Under the pieces are notes generated by a model that searched no databases, was not told where the DNA came from, and saw only the letters and a program-made list of their open reading frames with translations. A program made the translations under genes and the position numbers. From Ptiloglossa arizonensis (Eukaryota > Arthropoda > Insecta > Hymenoptera > Colletidae), in the NCBI RefSeq assembly GCF_051014685.1, contig NW_027478440.1, forward strand, positions 1,240,001-1,304,000: 64,000 bases of DNA. The letters are read 5' to 3'. Below, in pieces: positions 30,501 to 44,397 of this stretch. How positions within the stretch are numbered: the first letter of the stretch is position 1; every line of letters begins with the position of its first letter.

Positions 30501-32570
30501 AACGTATAACGTATAACGTATAACGTATAACGTATAACGTATAACGTATAACGTATATCGTATAACGTATAACGTATAACGTATAACATGTAACGCACAA
30601 CGTATAACGTATACCGTATAACGTATAACTAATAACGTATAACGTATAACGAATATCGTACAACGTATAACGCATAACGTATAACGTATAACGTATAACG
30701 TATAACGCATAACGTATAACGTTTAACGTATAACCTATGACCTATAACGTATAACGTATAACGTATAACGTATAACGTATAACGTATAACGTATAACGTA
30801 TAACCTATGACGTATAACGTATAACGTATAACGTATAACATGTAATGTATAACGTATAACGTATAATGTATAGCGTATAACGTATAACGTATAACGTACA
30901 ACGTATAACGTATCACGTATAACGTATTACGAATAACGTATAACATATAACGTATAACGTAACACCTATAACGTATAAAGTATAACGTATAACGTATAAC
31001 GTATAACGTATAACGTATAACGTATAACGTATAACGTATATCGTATAACGTATAACGTATAACGTATAACGTATAACTTGTAACGAAAAACGTATAACGA
31101 ATAACGTAAAACGTATGACGCATTACATGCTACGTATAAAGTATAACATTCAACGTAAAACGTATAACGTACAACGTATAACGTATAACGTGTAACGAAG
31201 AACGTATAAAGAATAACGTATAACGTATATCGTATAACGTACAACTTATAACGTATAACGTACAACGTATAACGTATAACGTATAACGTATAACGTAAAA
31301 CGTATAACGTATAACGTATAACGTATAACGTATAACGTATAACGTATAACGTATAACGTATAACGTATAACGTACAACGTATAACGTACCACGTATAACG
31401 TATTACGAATAACGTATAACGTATAACGTATAACGTATAACGTATAACGTATAACGTATAACGTATAACGTGTAACGTATAACGTATAACGTATAACGTA
31501 TAACGTATAACGTATAACGTATAACGTATAACGTATAACGTATAACGTAAAACGTATAACGTATAACGTATAACGTATAACGTATAACGTATAACGTATA
31601 ACGTATAACGTATAACGTATAACGTATAACGTATAACGTATAACGTATAACGTATAACGTATAACGTATAACGTATAACGTATAACGTATAACGTATAAC
31701 GTATAACGTATAACTTATTACGAATAACGTATAACGTATAACGTATAACGTAACACCTATAACGTATAAAGTATAACGTATAACGTATAACGTATAACGT
31801 ATAACGTATAACGTATATCGTATAACGTATAACGTATAACGTATAACGTATAACTTGTAACGAAAAACGTATAACGAATAACGTAAAACGTATGACGCAT
31901 TACATGCTACGTATAAAGTATAACATTCAACGTAAAACGTATAACGTACAACGTATAACGTATAACGTGTAACGAAGAACGTATAAAGAATAACGTATAA
32001 CGTATATCGTATAACGTACAACTTATAACGTATAACGTACAACGTATAACGTATAACGTATAACGTATAACGTATAACGTATAACGTATAACGTATTACG
32101 AATAACGTATAACGTATAACGTATAACGTAACACCTATAACGTATAAAGTATAACGTATAACGTATAACGTATAACGTATAACGTATAACGTATATCGTA
32201 TAACGTATAACGTATAACGTATAACGTATAACTTGTAACGAAAAACGTATAACGAATAACGTAAAACGTATGACGCATTACATGCTACGTATAAAGTATA
32301 ACATTCAACGTAAAACGTATAACGTACAACGTATAACGTATAACGTGTAACGAAGAACGTATAAAGAATAACGTATAACGTATATCGTATAACGTACAAC
32401 TTATAACGTATAACGTACAACGTATAACGTATAACGTATAACGTATAACGTAAAACGTATAACGTATAACGTATAACGCATAACGTATAACGTATAACGT
32501 ATAACGTATAACGTATAACGTATAACGTATAACGTACAACGTATAACGTATCACGTATATCGTATTACGA
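27585..32570. repeat. Type C higher-order block, copy 2
   Basis: cgttcaa fronts lie at 27843 and 30216. C tags lie at 28690, 29705, 31077, 31854 and 32232, five tags against three in copy 1, so this copy has gained HOR units. The first kilobase matches 17.6-18.6 kb at offset 10136. The last part (32.09-32.57 kb) matches 21.94-22.43 kb at offset 10150. Within the block, 28.25-28.6 kb recurs at 29.26-29.6 kb at offset 1015. The closest tags, 31854 and 32232, are only 378 bp apart. Confidence 0.8.
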
Positions 32571-33680
32571 ATAACATATAACGTATAACGTATAACGTAT
32601 AACGTATAACGTATAACGTATAACGTATAACGTATAACGTATAACGTATAACGTATAACGTATAACGTATAACGTATAACGTATAACGTATAACGTATAA
32701 CGTATAACGTATAACGTATAACGTATAGCGTATAACGTATAACGTATAACGTATAGCGTATAACGTATAACGTATAACGTATAGCGTATAACGTATAACG
32801 TATAACGTATAACGTACAACGTATAACGTCTAACGTATAACGTATAACGTATAGCGTATAACGTATAACGTATAACGTAAAGCGTATAACGTATAACGTA
32901 TAACGTATAGCGTATAACGTATAACGTATAACGTATAACGTATAACGTACAACGTATAACGTCTAACGTATAACGTATAACGTATAGCGTATAACGTATA
33001 ACGTATAACGTATAGCGTATAACGTATAACGTATAACGTATAACGTATAACGTATAACGTATAACGTATAACGTATAACGTATAACGTATAACGTATAAC
33101 GTATAACGTATAACGTATAACGTATAACGTATAACGTATAGCGTATAACGTATAACGTATAACGTAAAACGTATAACGTATAACGTATAACGTATAACGT
33201 ATAACGTATAACGTATAACGTATAACGTATAACGTATAACGTATAACGTATAACGTATAACGTATAACGTATAACGTATAACGTATAACGTATAACGTAT
33301 AACGTATAACGTATAACGTATAGCGTATAACGTATAACGTATAACGTATAACGTATAACGTATAACGTATAACGTATAACGTATAACGTATAGCGTATAA
33401 CGTATAACGTATAACGTATAACGTATAGCGTATAACGTATAACGTATAACGTATAACGTACAACGTATAACGTCTAACGTATAACGTATAACGTATAGCG
33501 TATAACGTATAACGTATAACGTATAGCGTATAACGTATAACGTATAACGTATAGCGTATAACGTATAACGTATAACGTATAACGTACAACGTATAACGTC
33601 TAACGTATAACGTATAACGTATAACGTATAACGTATAACGTATAACGTATAACGTATAGCGTATAACGTATAACGTATAA
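32571..33680. repeat. Type D block, copy 2: 28-bp tetramer period
   Basis: The cgtatag units at 28-bp spacing and the cgtacaa-then-cgtctaa closers match 22.43-23.59 kb. For example, the cgtctaa unit preceded by cgtacaa is at 32827 here and 22698 in copy 1. Unit counts differ slightly, which moves the offset from 10150 through 10129 to 10087. The block ends at the B tag at 33681. Confidence 0.8.
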
Positions 33681-36600
33681 CGATTAACGTAAAACGTATG
33701 ACGTATTACATATTACGTATAACGTATAACGTATAACGTATAACGCATAACGTATATCCTATAACGCATAACGTATAACGTATAACGTATAACGTATAAC
33801 GTATAACGTATAACGTATAACGTATAACGTATAACGTATAACGTATAACGTATAACGTATAACGTATAACGTATAACGTATAACGTATAACGTATAACGT
33901 ATAACGTATAACGTATAACGTATAACGTATAACGTATAACGTATAACGTATAACGTATAACGTATAACGTATAACGTATGTCGTATAACGTATAACGTAT
34001 AACGTATAACGTATAACGTATAACGTATAACGTATAATGTATAACGTATAACGTATAACGTATAACGTATAACGTATAACGTATAACGTATAACGTATAA
34101 CGTATAACGTATAACGTACAACGTATAACGTATAACGTATAACGTATAACGTATAACGTACAGCGTATAACGTATAACGTATAACGTATAACGTCCAACG
34201 TATAACGTATAACCTATAACTTATAAAGTATAACGTACAACGTAAAACGTATAACGTATATCCTATAACGCATAACGTATAACGTATAACGTATAACGTA
34301 TAACGTATAACGTATAACGTATAACGTATAAAGTATGACGTATAACGTATAACGTATAACGTATAACGTATAACGTATAACGCATAACGTATAACGTATA
34401 ACGTATAACGTATAACGTATAACGTATAACGTATAACGTATAACGTATAACGTATAACGTATAGCGTATAACGTATAACGTATAACGATTAACGTAAAAC
34501 GTATGATGTATTACATATTACGTATAACGTATAACGTATGACGTATAACGTATAACGTATAACGTATAACGTATAACGTATAACGTATAACGTATAACGT
34601 ATAACGTATAACGTATAACGTATAACGTATAACGTATAACGCATAACGTATAACGTATAACGTATAACGTATAACGTATAACGTATAACGTACAACGTTT
34701 AACGTATAACGTATAACGTAGAACGTATAACGTATAACGTATAACGTATAACGTATGACGTATAACGTATAACGTACAACGTTTAACGTATAATGTATAA
34801 CGTAGAACGTATAACGTACAACGTATAACGTATAACGTACAACGTATAACGTATAACGTATATCCTATAACGCATAACGTATAACGTATAACGTATAACG
34901 TATAATGTATAATGTATAACGTATAACGTATAACGTATAACGTACTACGTATAACGTATAACGTATAACGTATAACGTATAACGTATAGCGTATAACGTA
35001 TAACGTATAACGTCTAACGTCCAACGTATAACGTATAACGTATAACGTATAACGTATAACGTATAACGTATAACGTATAACGTATAACGTATAACGTATA
35101 ACGTATAACGTGTAGCGTATAACGTATAACGTATGTCGTATAACGTATAACGTATAACGTATAACGTATAACGTATAACGTATAACGTATAACGTATAAC
35201 GTATAACGTATAACGTATAACGTATAACGTATAACGTATAACGTATAACGTATAGCGTATAACGTATAACGTATAACGATTAACGTAAAACGTATGACGT
35301 ATTACATATTACGTATAACGTATAACGTATAACGTATAACGTATAACGTATAACGTATAACGTATAACGTATAACGTATAACGTATTACGTATAACGCAT
35401 AACGTATAACGTATAACGTATAACGTATAACGTATATCGCATGACGTACAACGTTTAACGTATAACGTATAACGTAGGACGTATAACGTATAACGTATAA
35501 CGTATAACGTATGACGTATAACGTATAACGTACAACGTTTAACGTATAATGTATAACGTAGAACGTATAACGTACAACGTATAACGAATTACGTACAACG
35601 TTTAACGTATAACGTATAACGTAGAACGTATAACGTATAACGTATAACGTATAACGTATGACGTATAACGTATAACGTACAACGTTTAACGTATAACGTA
35701 TAACGTAGAACGTATAACGTATAACGTATAACGTATAACGTAGAACGTATAACGTATAACGTATAACGTATAACGTATAACGTATAACGTATAACGTATA
35801 ACGTATAACGTATAACGTATAACGTATAACGTATAACGTATAACGTATAACGTATAACGTATAACGTATAACGTATAACGTATAACGTATAACGTATAAC
35901 GTATAACGTATAGAGTATAACGTATAACGTATAACGATTAACGTAAAACGTATGACGTATTACATATTACGTATAACGTATAACGTATAACGTATAACGT
36001 ATAACGTATAACGCATAACGTATAACGTATAACGTATAACGCATAACGTATAACGTATAACGTATAACGTATAACGTATAACGTACAACGTTTAACGTAT
36101 AATGTATAACGTAGGACGTATAACGTATAACGTATAACGTATAACGTATGACGTATAACGTATAACGTACAACGTTTAACGTATAATGTATAACGTAGAA
36201 CGTATAACGTACAACGTATAACGTATAACGCACAACGTATAACGTATAACGTATATCCTATAACGCATAACGTATAACGTATAACGTATAACGTATAACG
36301 TATAACGTATAACGTATGACGTATAACGTATAACGTATAACGTATAACATATAACGTATGTCGTATAACGTATAACGTATAACGTATAACGTATAACGTA
36401 TAACGTATAACGTATAACGTATAATGTATAACGTATAACGTATAACGTATAACGTATAACGTATAACGTATAACGTATAACGTATAACGTATAACGTATA
36501 ACGTATAACGTATAACGTATAACGTACAACGTATAACGTATAACGTATAACGTATAACGTATATCCTATGACGCATTACGTATAACGTATAACGTATAAC

Positions 36601-38482
36601 GTATAATGTATAACGTAGAACGTATAACGTACAACGTATAACGTATAACGTACAACGTATAACGTATAACGTATAACGTATATCCTATAACCCATAACGT
36701 ATAACGTATAACGTATAACGTATAACGTATAGCGGATAACGTATAACGTATAACGTATAACGTATAACGTATAACGTATAACGTATAGCGTATAACGTAT
36801 AACGTACAACGATTAACGTAAAACGTATGACGCATTACATATTACGTATAACGTATAACGTACAACGTATAGCGTATAACGTATAACGTATAACGTATAA
36901 CGTATAACGTATAACGCATAACGTATAACGTATAACGTATAACGTATAACGTATAACGTATAACGTACAACGTTTAACGTATAACGTATAACGTAGAACG
37001 TAGAACGTATAACGTATAACGTATAACTTATGACGTATTACGTATAACGTACAACGTTTAACGTATAATGTATAACGTAGAACGTATAACGTACAACGTA
37101 TAACGTATAACGTACAACGTATAACGTATAACGTATATCCTATAACGCATAACGTATAACGTATAACGTATAACGTATAACGTATAACGTATAACGTATA
37201 ACGTATAACGTATAACGTACAACGTTTAACGTATAACGTATAACGTAGAACGTATAACGTATTACGTATAACGTATAACGTATAACGTATAACGTATAAC
37301 GTATAACGTATAACGTATAACGTATGACGTATAACGTATAACGTATAACGCATAACGTATAACGTATAACGTACAACGTTTAACGTATAACGTATAACGT
37401 ATAACGTATAACGTATAACGTATAACGTATAACGTACAACGTATAACGTATAACGTATATCCTATAACGCATAACGTATAACGTATAACGTATAACGTAT
37501 AAAGTATAACGTATAACGTATAACGTATAACGTATAGCGTATAACGCATAACGTATAACGTCTAACGTACAACGTATAACGTATAACGTATACCCTATAA
37601 CGCATAACGTATAACGTATAACGTATAACGTATAACGTATAACATATAACGTATAACGTATAACGTACAACGTATAACGTATAACGTATATCCTATAACG
37701 CATAACGTATAACGTATAACGTATAACGTATAACGTATAACGTATAACGTATAACGTATAACGTATAACGTATAACGTATAACGTATAACGTATAACGTA
37801 TAACGTATAACGTATAACGTATAACGTATAACGTATAACGTATAACGTATAACGTATAACGTATAACCTATAACGTATAACGTATAACGTATAACGTATA
37901 ACGTATAACGTATAACGTATAACGTATAGCGTATGTCGTATAACGTATAACGTATAACGTACAACGTACAACGTATAACGTATAACGTATAACGTATAAC
38001 GTACAACGTTTAACGTATACCGTATAACGAATAACGTATAACGTATATCGCATGACGTATAACATATAACGTATAATGTATAACGTACAACGTATAACGT
38101 ATAACGTATATCCTATAACGCATAACGTATAACGTATAACGTATAACGTATAACGTATAACGTATAACGTATAACGTATAACGTATAACGTGTAACGTAT
38201 AACGTATAACGTATAACGTATAACGTATAACGTATAACGTATAACGTATAACGTATAACGTATAACGTATAGCGTATAACGTATAACGTATAACGTATAA
38301 CGTACAACGTCTAACGTATAACGTATAACGTATAACGTATAACGTACAACGTATAACGTATAACGTACAACGTATAACGTACAACGTATAACGTATAACG
38401 TACAACGTATAACGTATAACGTATATCCTATAACGCATAACGTATAACGTATAACGTATAGCGTATAACGTATAACGTATAA
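33681..38482. repeat. Type B higher-order block, copy 3
   Basis: B tags lie at 33681, 34486, 35277, 35935 and 36810 (spacings 805, 791, 658 and 875 bp), the most regular run of the B HOR. The last tag has cgcatta in place of cgtatta, the state otherwise seen at 45868 and in every C tag. An unusual cgtatag-agtataa pair lies just before the 35935 tag. From 37.4 kb the tag disappears and A-type cctataa signatures, cctataa-only units and one G tag (38007) appear. The last 1 kb is therefore a mosaic. Confidence 0.72.
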
Positions 38483-40673
38483 CGATTAACGTAAAACGTA
38501 TGACGTATTACATATTACGTATAACGTATAACGTATAACGTATAACGTATAACGTATAACGTATAACGTATAACGTATAACGTATAACGTGTAATGTATA
38601 ACGCATAACGTATAACGTATAACGTATAACGTATAACGTATAACGTATGACGTGTAACGTATAACGTACAATGTTTAACGTATAACGTATAACGTAGAAC
38701 GTATAACGTACAACGTATAACGTATAACGTACAACGTATAACGTATAACGTATATCCTATAACGCATAACGTATAACGTATAACGTATAACGTATAACTT
38801 ATAACGTATAACGTATAACGTCTAACGTATAACGTATAACGTATGTCGTATAACGTATAACGTATAACATATAACGTATAACGTATAACGTATAACGTAT
38901 AACGTATAATGTATAGCGTATAACGTATGTCGTATAACGTATAACGTATAACATATAACGTATAACGTATAACGTATAACGTATAACGTATAATGTATAG
39001 CGTATAACGTATAACGTATAACGTATAACGTATAACGTATAACGTATAACGTATAACGTGTAACGTATAACGTATAACGTATAACGTATAACGTATGTCG
39101 TATAACGTATGTCGTATAACGTATAACGTATAACGTATAACGTATAACGTATAACGTATAACGTATAACGTATAACGTATAACGTATAACGTATAACGTA
39201 TAACGTATAACGTATAACGTATAACGTATAATGTATAACGTATAACGTATAACGTATAACTTATAACGTATATCGCATGACGTATAACGCAAAACGTATA
39301 ACGTATAACGCATAACGTATAACGTATAACGTATAGCGTATAACGTATAACGTATAACGATTAACGTAAAACGTATGACGTATTACATATTACGTATAAC
39401 GTATAACGTATAACGTATAACGTATAACGTATAACGTATAACGTATAACGTATAACGTATAACGTATAACGTATAACGTAGAACGTATAACGTACAACGT
39501 ATAACGTATAACGTACAACGTATAACGTATAACGTATATCCTATAACGCATAACGTATAACGTATAACGTATAACGTATAACTTATAACGTATAACGTAT
39601 AACGTCTAACGTATAACGTATAACGTATGTCGTATAACGTATAACGTATAACATATAACGTATAACGTATAACGTATAACGTATAACGTATAATGTATAG
39701 CGTATAACGTATAACGTATAACGTATAACGTATAACGTATAACGTATAACGTGTAACGTATAACGTATAACGTATAACGTATAACGTATAACGTATGTCG
39801 TATAACGTATAACGTATAACATATAACGTATAACGTATAACGTATAACGTACAACGTATAACGTATAACGTATAACGTATAACGTATAACGTATAACGTA
39901 TAACGTATAACGTATAATGTATAACGTATAACGTATAACGTATAACTTATAACGTATATCGCATGACGTATAACGCAAAACGTATAACGTATAACGCATA
40001 ACGTATAACGTATAACGTATAGCGTATAACGTATAACGTATAACGATTAACGTAAAACGTATGACGTATTACATATTACGTATAACGTATAACGTATAAC
40101 GTATAACGTATAACGTATAACGTATAACGTATAACGTATAACGTATAACGTATAACGTAGAACGTATAACGTACAACGTATAACGTATAACGTACAACGT
40201 ATAACGTATAACGTATATCCTATAACGCATAACGTATAACGTATAACGTATAACGTATAACTTATAACGTATAACGTATAACGTCTAACGTATAACGTAT
40301 AACGTATGTCGTATAACGTATAACGTATAACATATAACGTATAACGTATAACGTATAACGTATAACGTATAGTGTATAGCGTATAACGTATAACGTATAA
40401 CGTATAACGTATAACGTATAACGTATAACGTATAACGTATAACGTATAACGTATAACGTATAGCGTATAACGTATAACGTATAACGTATAACGTACAACG
40501 TCTAACGTATAACGTATAACGTATAACGTATAACGTACAACGTATAACGTATAACGTACAACGTATAACGTACAACGTATAACGTATAACGTACAACGTA
40601 TAACGTATAACGTATATCCTATAACGCATAACGTATAACGTATAACGTATAGCGTATAACGTATAACGTATAA

Positions 40674-42528
40674 CGATTAACGTAAAACGTATGACGTATT
40701 ACATATTACGTATAACGTATAACGTATAACGTATAACGTATAACGTATAACGTATAACGTATAACGTATAACGTGTAATGTATAACGCATAACGTATAAC
40801 GTATAACGTATAACGTATAACGTATAACGTATAACGTACAACGTTTAACGTATAACGTATAACGTATAACGTATAACGTATAACGTATAACGTATAACGT
40901 ATAACGTATGACGTGTAACGTATAACGTACAATGTTTAACGTATAACGTATAACGTATAACGTACAACGTATGACGTATTACATATTACGTATAACGTAT
41001 AACGTATAACGTATAACGTATAACGTATAACGTATAACGTATAACGTATAACGTATAACGTGTAATGTATAACGCATAACGTATAACGTATAACGTATAA
41101 CGTATAACGTATAACGTATAACGTACAACGTTTAACGTATAACGTATAACGTATAACGTATAACGTATAACGTATAACGTATGACGTGTAACGTATAACG
41201 TACAATGTTTAACGTATAACGTATAACGTAGAACGTATAACGTACAACGTATAACGTATAACGTACAACGTATAACGTATAACGTATATCCTATAACGCA
41301 TAACGTATAACGTATAACGTATAACGTATAACTTATAACGTATAACGTATAACGTCTAACGTATAACGTATAACGTATGTCGTATAACGTATAACGTATA
41401 ACATATAACGTATAACGTATAACGTATAACGTATAACGTATAATGTATAGCGTATAACGTATAACGTATAACGTATAACGTATAACGTATAACGTATAAC
41501 GTATAACGTAGAACGTATAACGTATAACGTATAACGTATAACGTATGACGTGTAACGTATAACGTACAATGTTTAACGTATAACGTATAACGTAGAACGT
41601 ATAACGTACAACGTATAACGTATAACGTACAACGTATAACGTATAACGTATATCCTATAACGCATAACGTATAACGTATAACGTATAACGTATAACTTAT
41701 AACGTATAACGTATAACGTCTAACGTATAACGTATAACGTATGTCGTATAACGTATAACGTATAACATATAACGTATAACGTATAACGTATAACGTATAA
41801 CGTATAACGTATAATGTATAACGTATAACGTATAACGTATAACGTATAACGTATAACGTATAACGTATAACGTATAACGTATAACGTATAACGTATAACG
41901 TATAACGTATAACGTATAATGTATAACGTATAACGTATAACGTATAACTTATAACGTATATCGCATGACGTATAACGCAAAACGTATAACGTATAACGTG
42001 CAACGTATAACGTATAACGTATATCCTATAACGCATAACGTATAACGTATAACGTATAACGTATAACGTATAACGTATAACGTATAACGTATAACGTATA
42101 ACGTATAACGTATAACGTATAACGTATAACGTATAACGTATAACGTATAACGTATAACGTATAACGTATAACGTATAACGTATAACGTATAACGTATAAC
42201 GTGTAACGTATAACGTATAACGTATAACGTATAACGTATAGCGTATAACGTATAACGTCTAACGTATAACGTATAACGTATGTCGTATAACGTATAACGT
42301 ATAACATATAACGTATAACGTATAACGTATAACGTATAACGTATAACGTACAACGTCTAACGTATAACGTATAACATATAACGTATAACGTACAACGTAT
42401 AACGTATAACGTACAACGTATAACGTACAACGTATAACGTATAACGTACAACGTATAACGTATAACGTATATCCTATAACGCATAACGTATAACGTATAA
42501 CGTATAGCGTATAACGTATAACGTATAA
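40674..42528. repeat. 1.87-kb HOR, first tandem copy (265 units)
   Basis: The copy runs from B tag to B tag and is followed directly by a near-identical 267-unit copy. From about 41.33 kb onward the variant pattern recurs exactly 1869 bp downstream. Matched examples are cgcaaaa at 41976 and 43845, and identical minus-strand repeat patterns over 41356-42036 and 43225-43905. The two-unit length difference lies between 40674 and 41.33 kb. Confidence 0.88.
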
Positions 42529-44397
42529 CGATTAACGTAAAACGTATGACGTATTACATATTACGTATAACGTATAACGTATAACGTATAACGTATAACG
42601 TATAACGTATAACGTATAACGTATAACGTGTAATGTATAACGCATAACGTATAACGTATAACGTATAACGTATAACGTATAACGTATAACGTACAACGTT
42701 TAACGTATAACGTATAACGTATAACGTATAACGTATAACGTATAACGTATAACGTATAACGTATGACGTGTAACGTATAACGTACAATGTTTAACGTATA
42801 ACGTATAACGTATAACGTACAACGTATGACGTATTACATATTACGTATAACGTATAACGTATAACGTATAACGTATAACGTATAACGTATAACGCATAAC
42901 GTATAACGTATAACGTGTAATGTATAACGCATAACGTATAACGTATAACGTATAACGTATAACGTATAACGTATAACGTACAACGTTTAACGTATAACGT
43001 ATAACGTATAACGTATAACGTATAACGTATAACGTATAACGTATAACGTATGACGTGTAACGTATAACGTACAATGTTTAACGTATAACGTATAACGTAG
43101 AACGTATAACGTACAACGTATAACGTATAACGTACAACGTATAACGTATAACGTATATCCTATAACGCATAACGTATAACGTATAACGTATAACGTATAA
43201 CTTATAACGTATAACGTATAACGTCTAACGTATAACGTATAACGTATGTCGTATAACGTATAACGTATAACATATAACGTATAACGTATAACGTATAACG
43301 TATAACGTATAATGTATAGCGTATAACGTATAACGTATAACGTATAACGTATAACGTATAACGTATAACGTATAACGTAGAACGTATAACGTATAACGTA
43401 TAACGTATAACGTATGACGTGTAACGTATAACGTACAATGTTTAACGTATAACGTATAACGTAGAACGTATAACGTACAACGTATAACGTATAACGTACA
43501 ACGTATAACGTATAACGTATATCCTATAACGCATAACGTATAACGTATAACGTATAACGTATAACTTATAACGTATAACGTATAACGTCTAACGTATAAC
43601 GTATAACGTATGTCGTATAACGTATAACGTATAACATATAACGTATAACGTATAACGTATAACGTATAACGTATAACGTATAATGTATAACGTATAACGT
43701 ATAACGTATAACGTATAACGTATAACGTATAACGTATAACGTATAACGTATAACGTATAACGTATAACGTATAACGTATAACGTATAATGTATAACGTAT
43801 AACGTATAACGTATAACTTATAACGTATATCGCATGACGTATAACGCAAAACGTATAACGTATAACGTGCAACGTATAACGTATAACGTATATCCTATAA
43901 CGCATAACGTATAACGTATAACGTATAACGTATAACGTATAACGTATAACGTATAACGTATAACGTATAACGTATAACGTATAACGTATAACGTATAACG
44001 TATAACGTATAACGTATAACGTATAACGTATAACGTATAACGTATAACGTATAACGTATAACGTATAACGTGTAACGTATAACGTATAACGTATAACGTA
44101 TAACGTATAGCGTATAACGTATAACGTCTAACGTATAACGTATAACGTATGTCGTATAACGTATAACGTATAACATATAACGTATAACGTATAACGTATA
44201 ACGTATAACGTATAACGTACAACGTCTAACGTATAACGTATAACATATAACGTATAACGTACAACGTATAACGTATAACGTACAACGTATAACGTACAAC
44301 GTATAACGTATAACGTACAACGTATAACGTATAACGTATATCCTATAACGCATAACGTATAACGTATAACGTATAGCGTATAACGTATAACGTATAA
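42529..44397. repeat. 1.87-kb HOR, second tandem copy (267 units)
   Basis: This is the direct tandem partner of 40674-42528. A third copy starts at the B tag at 44398 but departs from the pattern near 44.6 kb, where cgtatat is followed by actataa and then agtataa. The pair is therefore two full copies plus a truncated third. Confidence 0.88.
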
